Position numbers and translations under genes: made by a program. From positions 1-64,000 of the forward strand of contig NZ_AUEC01000032.1 in NCBI RefSeq assembly GCF_000425785.1: a DNA stretch of 64,000 nt, in the 5' to 3' direction. The stretch comes from Pseudomonas taiwanensis DSM 21245 (GTDB lineage: Bacteria > Pseudomonadota > Gammaproteobacteria > Pseudomonadales > Pseudomonadaceae). Shown one piece after another: positions 1 to 8,136 of this stretch (positions are counted from its first letter, which is position 1; the number at the start of each line of letters is the position of its first letter). The notes below the pieces were generated by a model, which had not been told where the DNA came from, searched no databases, and worked only from the letters and a program-made list of their open reading frames with translations.

Positions 1-170
1 CCTCCCGGAGCAAGCCCGGAGCGAGGGAACCCCGGAGCGCAGCGCAGGGGCCGGATGATAGGAGCCAGACTTTTTTGGTTACTTTTTGGGGCGTGTGCCA
101 AAAAGTGACCCGCTGTAAGAGCGGAAAGGTGATGGAGCGTCGCCTTGGCAAATGGATATGCTCATAAACC
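1..170. repeat. Pseudomonas-type dispersed intergenic repeat (end of a 297-bp gene-free stretch)
   Basis: The first 297 bases hold no gene. The left part has the look of a dispersed Pseudomonas intergenic repeat: a GC-rich lead-in with GGAGC/GGAACCCC blocks, then a T-rich segment. It contains a 9-bp hairpin with ACTTTTTGG at 81-89 and CCAAAAAGT at 98-106, then CCGC/GCGG arms at about 109-122. The assignment to a repeat family is from memory; only the hairpins are seen directly. The rest up to 297 is A-rich and shows nothing recognisable. Confidence 0.35.
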
Positions 171-297
171 CAAACACCAAAGCGTCAAACCTAAAACCGA
201 ATACGTAGCACAAACACTCACAGCACTATAAAGCAACACCAGCTCAGAGCCCAGATCACCGCACGGATTGAATATCGAAGTTTCCGCTCATTTATAT

Positions 298-1089
298 TTA
301 CATCGCGTACCGCAACATCTCCAGCACCTGTGCATGCAACTTAGGATCACCACATGCAACCACACACCCACCATGCTGCGCAGAACTTCCATCCCACGCC
401 GTAATCACCCCACCCGCCCCTTCGATGATCGGCATCAGCGCCTGCACGTCATAAGGCTGCAGACTCGCCTCGACAATCACATCGACAAACCCCGAAGCCA
501 ACATGCAGTACGCATAGCAATCGCCGCCATAACGCATCAACCGCGCCTTGCCAGCAACGGCTTCGAAGGCCGCCTTGCGTGCGGGTGTGTCGAACATATC
601 CGGCGTGGTGCACATCAAAGTGGCAGACGCCAAGTCAGAACAGGCCCGAGTTTTAAGCAGCGTCTTGTTACCCCAGGCCCCCTCAGGCGTACCCACGAAC
701 CGCTCGCCGGTAAAAGGTTGGTTCATCACACCCACGACCGGACGCGATCCATCGTTCAACGCGATCAAGGTACCCCACAGCGGCAAGCCGGTGATGAACG
801 CGCGAGTGCCGTCAATCGGGTCCAGAACCCAGTGCAACGGGCTGCTGCCCAGCGCCGTGCCAAGCTCCTCACCGAGAATGCCATGCTCAGGGTAACGAGC
901 TTGAATAAGTTCGCGCATCGTATCCTCAGCCGCTTTGTCGGCCACGGTCACCGGATCGTACAAGCGCCCTCCCTTGTCCTCGACATCCAGGCTGGCGCGA
1001 AAGTACGGCTTGATCGCCAAGGCAGCTGCGTCAGCCAACTGCTCGGCAAAGGCACGGAATTCGCCAATCTGTTCAACGCTCAGGGACAT
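298..1089 (-). CDS. hisN: Inositol-monophosphatase-family histidinol phosphatase (HisN type)
   Basis: A 263-residue Mg-dependent phosphatase of the inositol monophosphatase superfamily. The metal-binding signatures are intact: GEE at residues 73-75, DPIDGT at 90-95 and the C-terminal YDVQAL with Asp at about 214. In pseudomonads this subgroup is usually annotated as histidinol-phosphatase (L-histidinol phosphate to histidinol, last-but-one part of histidine synthesis). The sequence alone does not exclude another sugar or inositol phosphate substrate. The protein is cytosolic with no signal peptide. The gene stands alone, divergent from the next gene and not in a his operon. Length fits the family (about 260 residues). 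Confidence 0.8.
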   Translation of the reverse strand: MSLSVEQIGEFRAFAEQLADAAALAIKPYFRASLDVEDKGGRLYDPVTVADKAAEDTMRELIQARYPEHGILGEELGTALGSSPLHWVLDPIDGTRAFITGLPLWGTLIALNDGSRPVVGVMNQPFTGERFVGTPEGAWGNKTLLKTRACSDLASATLMCTTPDMFDTPARKAAFEAVAGKARLMRYGGDCYAYCMLASGFVDVIVEASLQPYDVQALMPIIEGAGGVITAWDGSSAQHGGCVVACGDPKLHAQVLEMLRYAM

Positions 1090-1261
1090 GGGATAGGCCT
1101 CGTGGAAATGATGGGGCTCGCATCATACCTGACATAGCGCTTGGCGGTGGAGCGAGCATCCGCGAAGTGTCCGACTGCATTCCCGACCCACCTGTTATTT
1201 CTAACAGTTGTTGGACAAGAGCCAATCGCTCAACGTGAGCGTGTCTTGAAACAGGAGAATC

Positions 1262-2623
1262 GTGAGCATGAACACCAATGAAGGTGCGGGCTACCTCGAC
1301 AAATCGTATGGCAATCAGGGAGAAGCAAGCGTACCGCCCCTGCCCCCCAAGAACCCAGATAGAGAAACGCTTCAAGTTTACCCATACACCAGCGCTGACG
1401 ATGGCAGCATGGTCTTTTACGGCTACGACACTGATGATGTCACAACGAGAGAAAAAGGTGTATTTACCCGCCTTGGTGCTGACGGCCAATGGGATGAAGC
1501 AACCGGCCATGTTGAAGTTTCCAAAAAGCAGAGTTCGCCACTTCCCTACGAGGTTTTCAACTTCAATGCAATGACCTTTGCAAAATACAAAAATGAAGAA
1601 CGCTACCTGACAGCCTCGACTGTGATTTACGCCGGCGACACGGACAAAGCTGTCGTACATGTAGCAGTGGGAGCCTACGATAGAACATTCTCTCCGGTTG
1701 CCGGATTTGGTGATGATGGCATCGCCCTTCCATCTCCGCCCTTCAAAAAAGAAAACACGTTACTGCCCGAGGCCCTTGTTAAAACCCTCGGGTATAACGA
1801 ATTTCAAAAGGCCGTTGACTATAGATACAAGCCAAAACTTGCACTTATCGGTGACCGCATCATCACCGTTTTCCCTGGCTCGGTGGCAACGTGGGAGGCG
1901 CAGGATGACGACCTCTGGTGTGCGCTGCTGGATGCTGCAACAGGAGCACCAGTGCCCGGCCTGGGCGAGGATGGGAAGTCCAGTCAGTTGAAACTGCCAA
2001 GAATCAATGGGCAAGCGCTGGTTCCCTACCATGTGGCATTCATGGCCGACGGTGGTTTCGTTGTGGTTGGGCAAGCCGATGGGGCCATCCACCTTCAGCG
2101 TTATCAACCGAACGCTCTGCCAGATACGTCCTTTGGAGTACAAGGGTCCATCAAAATACCGGACAGTGGCAACGCCAACCGAGCAGGCCTTGCCATCCAC
2201 AAAGACGTGATAGTGGCTAGCGTTTCCGTTTGGCCAAGCATCACGACCAGCACGCACTTGCACGGCTACACCGTGCAGGGCGAACCAATTGCCCAGTTCA
2301 CCCGTGAAGTCAGGGGAGACCTTGAAGGTGGGCAAGTTTTCGACCATCTGCAATTCGACACGCAAGGAAGGTTGCTGCTGGCCGGAACTCGAACCTATCG
2401 AAGTGGTGACGATCCAGAGGCACAGTCCAGCCTTCACGTAGCAAGACTCAACGTGGATGGAACAGTCGATAATGACTTCGGAAAAAACGGCTTTTCGGAA
2501 CTTAACGTTTATCATGCAGCCGCCAATGGCATCCACGTCGACGAGAGCGGAGTTCGTATACTGACATTGATGCCAATCACCATAGGCGCGTTCTACGAGA
2601 AGGTGGCGAAGTTTCAAGTCTGA
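1262..2623 (+). CDS. Delta-60-repeat (FG-GAP/propeller-like) protein of unknown function
   Basis: A 453-residue protein with recurrent delta-60-type units: LDKSYGNQGEA near the N-terminus, AGFGDDGIAL at about residue 148, PDTSFGVQGSI at about 291 and VDNDFGKNGF near 400. These alternate with stretches such as GGFVVVGQ and GRLLLAGT. Such repeats probably fold as a beta-propeller and occur in secreted or surface proteins, but no signal peptide is visible. The start is either GTG at 1262 or ATG at 1268; an AGGAG at 1253-1257 lies 4 or 10 bases upstream, so ATG at 1268 is equally plausible. Base composition is clearly more A/T-rich than the neighbours and codon use is less biased, which suggests horizontal acquisition. 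Single gene; function unknown. Confidence 0.8.
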   Translation: MSMNTNEGAGYLDKSYGNQGEASVPPLPPKNPDRETLQVYPYTSADDGSMVFYGYDTDDVTTREKGVFTRLGADGQWDEATGHVEVSKKQSSPLPYEVFNFNAMTFAKYKNEERYLTASTVIYAGDTDKAVVHVAVGAYDRTFSPVAGFGDDGIALPSPPFKKENTLLPEALVKTLGYNEFQKAVDYRYKPKLALIGDRIITVFPGSVATWEAQDDDLWCALLDAATGAPVPGLGEDGKSSQLKLPRINGQALVPYHVAFMADGGFVVVGQADGAIHLQRYQPNALPDTSFGVQGSIKIPDSGNANRAGLAIHKDVIVASVSVWPSITTSTHLHGYTVQGEPIAQFTREVRGDLEGGQVFDHLQFDTQGRLLLAGTRTYRSGDDPEAQSSLHVARLNVDGTVDNDFGKNGFSELNVYHAAANGIHVDESGVRILTLMPITIGAFYEKVAKFQV

Positions 2624-2803
2624 ATAAAGTTAGTGCACCTCCGCTACGGGGGACGGCACCACGTCAAAACGGCCCGCCCCCGACACGACCGAATCAAAGC
2701 CATCGTTGCGCACGAGGTCTAGACTGAACGAACAAGCACGGCATCAACGACCAGAAAACTACACAGGCATGAACCGGGGGGCTGCCACACGTGGAGGTGT
2801 GAG

Positions 2804-3694
2804 ATGAGCCAGTTCAAGCGTTTGTTCGTCATGCTCGGCCCACAAATGCGCCACACGCCCGCCCTGCAGCGCGCCGCCGCGCTGGCAGAATCCAGCGGTG
2901 CGCTGTTGGATATCAATGTCTTCGTCGACGACGTCGACACCTTTGGTCTGATGAGCGATGGCCGCGAACGTGAGCGCCTGCTCAGCGACAACCGGCAATG
3001 GCTGGCCGACGAAGCTGAACAACTGACCAACTCAGGCCTGGATGTCTCCACCGAGTTACTGCTGACCCGCGACCCACTGGCCAGCGCCCTCGAACAAGTC
3101 GAGCGCCTTGGTTGCGACCTGCTGATCAAGGACGTGCAACACGAACCCGTGCTCAAGCGCCTGCTGGTGACGCCGCTGGACTGGCAACTGCTCAAGGACA
3201 GTCCGGTGGCCGTGCACCTGGTCAGCGATATCCGCCTACCCCTGCCGCGGCAGGTCGCCGCGGCGGTCGACCTCAACAGCCATGGCGCCGGCGAGCACCT
3301 CGACGAGCAGGTCATCCGCAGTGCCCACGCCCTGGCGCTGCAATGCAATGCCGAGCTGCACCTGCTGCATGTGTGCGATGCGACCAAGACCCACATTGCT
3401 GACTTCGGCGCAGGCACCGTGACCATGCCAGGCTTCGATGGCAGCGTGCGCACCGCGCAACGCGCAGCATTCAACCGCTTGGGTGACCACCACGAAATCC
3501 CCCTCGAACGCCGGCATTTTCTGGAAGGCCCGGCGATTCGCGCCATCGCTGAGTTCGTCAACCACAGCCGGGCGGACGTGATCGTCATGGGCAGCCACCG
3601 GCACGACGCCATGCAAACGTTCCTGGGCGGCACCACGGCGCACGTGCTGGAACATCCGTTGTGCAACGTGCTCGCGATCAAGGCCACCCGCTGA
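2804..3694 (+). CDS. Tandem-domain universal stress protein (UspA superfamily, UspE-like)
   Basis: 296 residues made of two Usp domains (about 1-140 and 150-296). Domain 1 starts with the typical beta strand KRLFVMLGP. Domain 2 ends with the family signature region DVIVMGSHRHDAM...GGTTAHVLEH and a hydrophobic last strand CNVLAIKA. The ATP-binding G-x2-G-x9-G motif is degenerate in both domains (GSHR rather than GxxG), so nucleotide binding is doubtful. Double-domain Usp proteins of this size act in the cytosol in survival under oxygen limitation or stress in pseudomonads. The start is supported by a good GGAGGTG at 5-11 bases before the ATG. Monocistronic: it is followed by a strong hairpin. 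Confidence 0.85.
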   Translation: MSQFKRLFVMLGPQMRHTPALQRAAALAESSGALLDINVFVDDVDTFGLMSDGRERERLLSDNRQWLADEAEQLTNSGLDVSTELLLTRDPLASALEQVERLGCDLLIKDVQHEPVLKRLLVTPLDWQLLKDSPVAVHLVSDIRLPLPRQVAAAVDLNSHGAGEHLDEQVIRSAHALALQCNAELHLLHVCDATKTHIADFGAGTVTMPGFDGSVRTAQRAAFNRLGDHHEIPLERRHFLEGPAIRAIAEFVNHSRADVIVMGSHRHDAMQTFLGGTTAHVLEHPLCNVLAIKATR

Positions 3695-3701
3695 GCTGAC
3701 C

Positions 3702-3735
3702 GTCCACCGCAGCACGCACCCGTGCTGCGGTGGAC
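3702..3735 (+). terminator. 15-bp perfect hairpin after the usp gene, terminator-like without U tract
   Basis: GTCCACCGCAGCACG at 3702-3716 and its exact reverse complement at 3721-3735 are separated by a 4-base loop, starting 8 bases after the stop codon. There is no run of T after the stem, so it may terminate inefficiently or act as a 3' stabilising structure. Confidence 0.55.
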
Positions 3736-3773
3736 TAGGACCTGGCACGCGCGCTCCACTTAAAAAGAATGCA

Positions 3774-3795
3774 TTTGATAATGATTCGTAGTAAT
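3774..3795 (+). promoter_or_regulatory. Fur box (one strong half-site) upstream of the TonB receptor
   Basis: TTGATAATGATTCGTAGTAAT matches the Fur consensus GATAATGAT exactly in its first half (3777-3785) and only partly in the second half. It lies about 60 bases before the siderophore receptor start, which fits iron repression of that gene. Confidence 0.6.
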
Positions 3796-3850
3796 TTGCG
3801 ACACTTATCCCCCTTAACTTCCAGCGCCCCTCTCCAGGATCGTACCGTCG

Positions 3851-5992
3851 ATGCGTCGCACGTTCGTTTCGCTTTGTGTGCTTCATGCTGTCTCTGCGCA
3901 GGCTTGGGCTGAGCCCGACCCCCAGAGTGAACCCGTCCAGATCGAGCTTCAGGCTCTGAGCATTACCAGTTCCGCCGACAGTGAGCGCGCGGACGGCCCG
4001 GTCACCGGCTACAAGGCCACCCGCTCGGCCAGCGCCACCCGTACCGACACTGCCCTGCACGAAACCCCACAATCGGTCAGCGTGGTGCCCAAGGATGTGC
4101 TGACGGACACCGGCGCCACCCGCCTGCAGGACGGCCTGGACTATGCCGGTGGTGTCGGCCGTGCCAACAACTTCGGCGGTCAGGGCCTGACCACCTTCAC
4201 CGTGCGTGGCTTCACGACCGGCGAGTTCTACCGCAACGGTTTCCCGATCAACCGCGGCTACCCGAACGCCCCCGATGCCAACACCGTCGAGCGTCTGGAA
4301 GTGATCCGGGGCCCGGCGACCAGCCTGTATGGCCGTGGCGATCCTGGCGGCACCTTCAATGTGGTCAGCAAGCAGCCGCTGCCGGAGTCGCACGTCACCC
4401 TGGGTAGCCAGCTCGATGACCAGGGCATGCAGCGGGCAACCTTGGATGCCACTGGCCCGTTGACCCAGGACGGCAACCTCGCCTACCGGCTCAACGTGCT
4501 CGGCGAAGGCGGCGACAGCTTCCGCGACAATGTCGAAAGCGAACGCTACAGCGTCGCACCCGTGCTCAGCTGGCAGGTCAACGACGCGACCAAGATCGTC
4601 TTCGAAGGCGACTTCATGCGTAACAACCACCCGCTGGACCGTGGCCTGACCCGCCTGCCCAACCAGCTTGGGTCGGCCTCGCGTGACACCAACGTGTGGG
4701 GCAAAGGCAGCGACAACATGCTGCACAACGACAACAACATGGCACAGCTGCGCTTCGAGCATGCGCTCAACGAGGACTGGACCCTGGGCGGCGGCACGCA
4801 GTGGCTGGACGGCTCGCTCAAGGGCAATGCCATCGAAGCCAACGGTCTGCAGGCCGACGGTCGTACCTTGGGACGCAACTTCAACTACCGCCACCTGGAG
4901 TGGCGAGACCGCGATTACCAACTCAACCTGACCGGGCACTTCGACACCGCTGGTTTCAGCCATACCTTGCTGACCGGCATCGAGTACGAAGACTACGATT
5001 ACAACTCGATCATCCTGCGCTCGGCCGGTGGCAAAACCGACTATCCGATCGACCTGTTCGACCCGGTCTACGACCAGTCCCGCCCTGCCCTGACCCGCAC
5101 CACGACCCATGACAAGGAAAACCTCAAGACCTGGGCGTTCTTCATCCAGGACCAGGTTGCCCTGACCGAGCGCCTGAAAGCCCTGGCCGGCGTGCGCTTC
5201 GAGCGCTTCGAGCATGACTACGTCAACAAGCTCAACAAGGCAGGCGATTTCGACAAGGGTGAGAATGGCGTCACGCCTCGTTTCGGCCTGCTGTACGACC
5301 TGACCGATACCGTCGCGGTGTATGCCAACACTGCCCGCTCGTTCAAGCCCAACAGCGGTGCCCCTGCAGGCGGCTCAGGCCGTGGTTTCGACCCCGAGAA
5401 AGGCAAGTCGTACGAACTGGGCGTGAAATGGGAAGCGCTCGATCGTCAGCTGAGCGTCGACGCGGCGATCTACCACATCGTCAAGGAAAACGTCCTGGCC
5501 AACGACCCGAACGACCCCACCGGCACCGACAAGATTGCAGCCGGCGAAGTGCGTAGCCGTGGCCTGGACATCAACATCGCGGGCAACATCACCCCTGAGT
5601 GGCGAGTGATTGGCGGCTATGCGTATGTGGATGCCGAGGTGACCAAGGACACCAGCCTGCCCACTGGTACACGGCTGGCGAATATTCCGCGCAACAGCTT
5701 CAGCCTGCTGAACACCTATGAGTTCCAGGATGGACTGGCCAAGGGGCTGGGGCTTGGGGTTGGGGTGAAGTACGTGGACGACCGTCAAGGCCAGACCGCC
5801 GCCACGACCTACACCATGGAGCAGTACACCGTGGTCGATCTGCTCAGCTTCTATCAGGTCAATGAACACGTGCGCTTGAACCTGGACCTGAAGAATGTCT
5901 TCGACAAAAGCTACGACGAAGGCGCGTTCAACAACTACGTCTACCCAGGCGAACCGCGCACAGTGCAGGCCGGGGTTTCGTACACCTTCTGA
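3851..5992 (+). CDS. TonB-dependent siderophore receptor
   Basis: A 713-residue outer-membrane receptor. A signal peptide (about residues 1-20, cleavage after AWA) is followed by a short TonB-box region, a plug domain from about residue 55 (ETPQSVSVVPKDVL, then VERLEVIRGPATSLYGRGDPGG) and a 22-strand barrel. The protein ends in the classic GEPRTVQAGVSYTF, with terminal Phe for BAM recognition. The plug and C-terminal motifs place it in the TonB-siderophore (FhuA/FpvA/ferrichrome-iron) family. There is no N-terminal STN signalling domain, and no sigma/anti-sigma pair is adjacent, so it is a plain transporter rather than a transducer. Regulation is presumably by Fur through the site at 3774-3795. 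The siderophore is not predictable from sequence. Confidence 0.88.
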   Translation: MRRTFVSLCVLHAVSAQAWAEPDPQSEPVQIELQALSITSSADSERADGPVTGYKATRSASATRTDTALHETPQSVSVVPKDVLTDTGATRLQDGLDYAGGVGRANNFGGQGLTTFTVRGFTTGEFYRNGFPINRGYPNAPDANTVERLEVIRGPATSLYGRGDPGGTFNVVSKQPLPESHVTLGSQLDDQGMQRATLDATGPLTQDGNLAYRLNVLGEGGDSFRDNVESERYSVAPVLSWQVNDATKIVFEGDFMRNNHPLDRGLTRLPNQLGSASRDTNVWGKGSDNMLHNDNNMAQLRFEHALNEDWTLGGGTQWLDGSLKGNAIEANGLQADGRTLGRNFNYRHLEWRDRDYQLNLTGHFDTAGFSHTLLTGIEYEDYDYNSIILRSAGGKTDYPIDLFDPVYDQSRPALTRTTTHDKENLKTWAFFIQDQVALTERLKALAGVRFERFEHDYVNKLNKAGDFDKGENGVTPRFGLLYDLTDTVAVYANTARSFKPNSGAPAGGSGRGFDPEKGKSYELGVKWEALDRQLSVDAAIYHIVKENVLANDPNDPTGTDKIAAGEVRSRGLDINIAGNITPEWRVIGGYAYVDAEVTKDTSLPTGTRLANIPRNSFSLLNTYEFQDGLAKGLGLGVGVKYVDDRQGQTAATTYTMEQYTVVDLLSFYQVNEHVRLNLDLKNVFDKSYDEGAFNNYVYPGEPRTVQAGVSYTF

Positions 5993-6016
5993 AGTGTGAT
6001 CGTCGGATCGGGCATC

Positions 6017-6062
6017 CAGCGCCTACTTTTGTAGGCGCCGGCTTGCCGGCGACGAGGCCGCA
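6017..6062. repeat. REP-like palindromic element after the receptor gene
   Basis: Two adjacent hairpins: GCGCCTAC (6019-6026) with GTAGGCGC (6031-6038) around TTTT, then GCCGGC..GCCGGC just downstream (about 6036-6050). The GTAGGCGCCGGCTTGCCGGC core is typical of Pseudomonas REP sequences. It lies between two convergent genes and may also end transcription of both. Confidence 0.5.
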
Positions 6063-6079
6063 AGGCGACCCCAGGAACC

Positions 6080-6601
6080 TCAGAAGCCCTTGCTGTAGAA
6101 CAGCGAGTACGACTCGATCCCATCGTTTGGCTGCTTGAGGCCGGCGTTGGAGTAATGCATGGCACGAATGCCGACTTTCTGCTCACCCGGCAGCTTCAGA
6201 CCGAAGCCAATACGGTCCTCGAAGTTGACGGCCGACCCCAGGCGCTGATCGCCGACGTCGGTCTTGGAAAACGCAGCCAGGCCAATACCCGCTTCGATGT
6301 AGGGGGTATAGGTGAAACCGCTGAACTCGTAGGTGAACACCGGGCTGAACGACAGCGAGTGGGCACCACTTGCCTCACCGCCTTCCCAATAGGTGTAGGC
6401 TGCATCCCAGTAGCCGCTCAGGTAGCCGGTGCTGCTCTCCAACCACTTCTTGTCCCAATCGAACGACAGGCCGATACGGTAGGTCATGTCGCCTTGGCCA
6501 GTGGCCCCAACGGCGCCGGACACCTGTGCAGCCTGGGCCAGGTTGGCACCGGCGAGGGCCAGCACAGCGGCGGCCAGCGAAGCGGCGAGACGGGTTTTCA
6601 T
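6080..6601 (-). CDS. pagL: Lipid A 3-O-deacylase PagL
   Basis: A 173-residue outer-membrane beta-barrel enzyme that removes the 3-O-linked acyl chain of lipid A. The signal peptide is MKTRLAASLAAAVLALAG with cleavage after AQA. The catalytic triad is fully conserved and spaced as in P. aeruginosa PagL: His149 and Ser151 in HYSNAG, and Glu163 in NDGIESYS. The protein ends in Phe. I chose ATG at 6601 rather than the TTG one codon upstream; an AGGAG lies 9 bases before this ATG, and the resulting length and numbering then match the family. The gene stands alone; a 10-bp palindrome lies about 130 bases upstream. LPS modification of this kind dampens host recognition and changes envelope permeability. 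Confidence 0.9.
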   Translation of the reverse strand: MKTRLAASLAAAVLALAGANLAQAAQVSGAVGATGQGDMTYRIGLSFDWDKKWLESSTGYLSGYWDAAYTYWEGGEASGAHSLSFSPVFTYEFSGFTYTPYIEAGIGLAAFSKTDVGDQRLGSAVNFEDRIGFGLKLPGEQKVGIRAMHYSNAGLKQPNDGIESYSLFYSKGF

Positions 6602-6730
6602 CAATGACTTCTCCTGATGGTCAACACAAGCAGGCCGCTGCCAAGACGGGGCCTGCTAGGCACACGGGGGCTTGAACCCCTCACTTATGGCGGTGGCCGG
6701 TGCATCCAACCGGTCACACGAGGTAATACT

Positions 6731-6759
6731 TTTTTGATTATTGTCCAGTTAATCAAAAA
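6731..6759. promoter_or_regulatory. AT-rich 10-bp inverted repeat between the PhyH gene and pagL, possible operator
   Basis: TTTTTGATTA (6731-6740) and TAATCAAAAA (6750-6759) are perfect inverted copies around a 9-base spacer. It sits after the stop of the dioxygenase gene and upstream of pagL, both on the minus strand. No U tract follows the stem in the direction of transcription, so a dyad binding site is as likely as a terminator. Confidence 0.4.
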
Positions 6760-6798
6760 GTTGAAAGGCTTTTGCCACTATTGGCTAATAGCCACGAC

Positions 6799-7557
6799 TT
6801 AGTCGTACTCCGCCTCATCATGCTCGCCCAGCAAACGTCGCTGCCTGGGCGTGGCATGCTCCAGCACCTCCGGGTTGAAGCGCCAGGCCAGGTACGGCGA
6901 GAATTTCTGCGCCACCATGCGCCGCCCGTAATGCACCTGCAGCATGTCGCGATCGCGCGATTCACTGAGGTTGGCGCCGCCGCTGTGCCAAAGGTCGCTG
7001 CGAAACACCAAGGCATCGCCCGCCTTGCACAATACTGGCTCGGCCTCTCTGCCCTGCCATTGGCGTTCGCCTTCCCATGGCGTGCGGCCCGCGCGATGGC
7101 TACCCGGCACCACCCATGTAGGCCCGAGGGACTGGTCGACATCGGTGAGGTACAACTGCGCCGTGAGGATCTGTATTGGTTGCGTGAAATCGCCGTGTTC
7201 GCGAAGCCAGGCTGGTAGCGCCATGGGCAGATGGTCCAGATGCAGCGCCATGCCCGGATAACCCGGATGGCTGCGCCATGCCGTCTGACCGATCACGTGG
7301 CAGTCGTGACCAAGCACGGCTTCAGCCAAGCTGATAAGCGGCGGCAGATCAAGAAACGGTAACCACAGCGGGTTACGATTGAAGACGCATTTGTAGTGCT
7401 CCAGCAGCCCCTGGTAGTCCCAGTGGATGGGTTGCAAGTCGTCGATGGCACAGCGCACCAAGGCCACCCGCAAGGGGTCGAGCACATTGGGGATCAGCAC
7501 GTAGCCCTGCTCGTCCAGCGACTTGAGCTGGCGCTCCAGGTTCATGGCCAGGTTCAT
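6799..7557 (-). CDS. PhyH-family Fe(II)/2-oxoglutarate dioxygenase
   Basis: 252 residues of the phytanoyl-CoA dioxygenase superfamily. The iron-binding facial triad is visible: HxD at His106-Leu-Asp108 (MALHLDH) and the distal His191 (SDLWHSGG), with an arginine at 201 or 203 as the probable 2-oxoglutarate anchor. Such enzymes hydroxylate or halogenate small molecules in the cytosol; the substrate cannot be inferred. It starts at the first of two in-frame ATGs, with AGGAG 9 bases upstream. It is not obviously in an operon; the small secreted-protein gene upstream starts about 500 bases away in the same direction and ends 58 bases before this start. Confidence 0.8.
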   Translation of the reverse strand: MNLAMNLERQLKSLDEQGYVLIPNVLDPLRVALVRCAIDDLQPIHWDYQGLLEHYKCVFNRNPLWLPFLDLPPLISLAEAVLGHDCHVIGQTAWRSHPGYPGMALHLDHLPMALPAWLREHGDFTQPIQILTAQLYLTDVDQSLGPTWVVPGSHRAGRTPWEGERQWQGREAEPVLCKAGDALVFRSDLWHSGGANLSESRDRDMLQVHYGRRMVAQKFSPYLAWRFNPEVLEHATPRQRRLLGEHDEAEYD

Positions 7558-7615
7558 GGCGATACGCTCCTGAGCGGCAGGAGCACATCTGTACTCCTGC
7601 GCAGACGTTAACGAT

Positions 7616-8059
7616 TCAACGCCAGTTCAGGTCCACCCGTGCAGGGGTCTTGCCGGTGACCACCACAGGTTGCTGCAACGTCTGGCCCTGGGCATTGGCG
7701 ACGACTTTGTATTGCCCTGGCGGCAGTTGAACGAATAGCAGTGGCCCGACGTCACTCAAGCTCAGCACGGATTGGCCCTGGGCGCTTTGGATATCGACCT
7801 GGGCGCCGGTCTGGAACTTCCCTTCCGACCCAGTGGACAGGGTGACATGCAAGTCATAGCCCGGCGTCTTGCGCAAGGCATTGGCTTCATCCTGGCCGAT
7901 ACCGCCCTGCAGGTAACGGATGCCATTTTGCTCCTGGGGTTGCAGTTGCACCGCCTGCATGTCGATGGGTGCATTGAGGTCGGCGGTGGCCGCCAGCGTC
8001 CACGGCAAGGCGAGCGTCAGCAACAGCAAAGCGCCCAGTGCATAGTGATGATTGCGCAT
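7616..8059 (-). CDS. Small exported protein with carboxypeptidase-regulatory-like fold
   Basis: 147 residues. It has an N-terminal signal peptide (MRNHHYALGALLLLTLALPW, cleavage near AAT or TAA). A C-terminal beta-sandwich segment (SDVGPLLFVQLPPGQYKVVANAQGQTLQQPVVV) matches the pattern of carboxypeptidase-regulatory-like domains. Likely periplasmic; function unknown. I chose the ATG at 8059 because GGAGGG lies 7 bases upstream; an in-frame GTG 15 bases earlier has no such site. It lies between the LysR gene and the dioxygenase, all on the minus strand, and could be co-transcribed with the latter. Confidence 0.75.
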   Translation of the reverse strand: MRNHHYALGALLLLTLALPWTLAATADLNAPIDMQAVQLQPQEQNGIRYLQGGIGQDEANALRKTPGYDLHVTLSTGSEGKFQTGAQVDIQSAQGQSVLSLSDVGPLLFVQLPPGQYKVVANAQGQTLQQPVVVTGKTPARVDLNWR

Positions 8060-8136
8060 GATTCGACCCTCCACATGGGAACGGCTTACCTAGCATTTGA
8101 CGCCGCGGCCATGCCCGAGTTCGTGCCTGCGCAGGG

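Noticed and set aside
3236..5215. Long minus-strand open frame across usp and the TonB receptor
   Set aside because: It lies opposite two well-recognised genes and shows no domain; typical of high-GC shadow frames.
6617..6802. Plus-strand 61-residue frame near pagL
   Set aside because: No ribosome site or homology; the sequence looks like read-through of a tRNA-like fragment.
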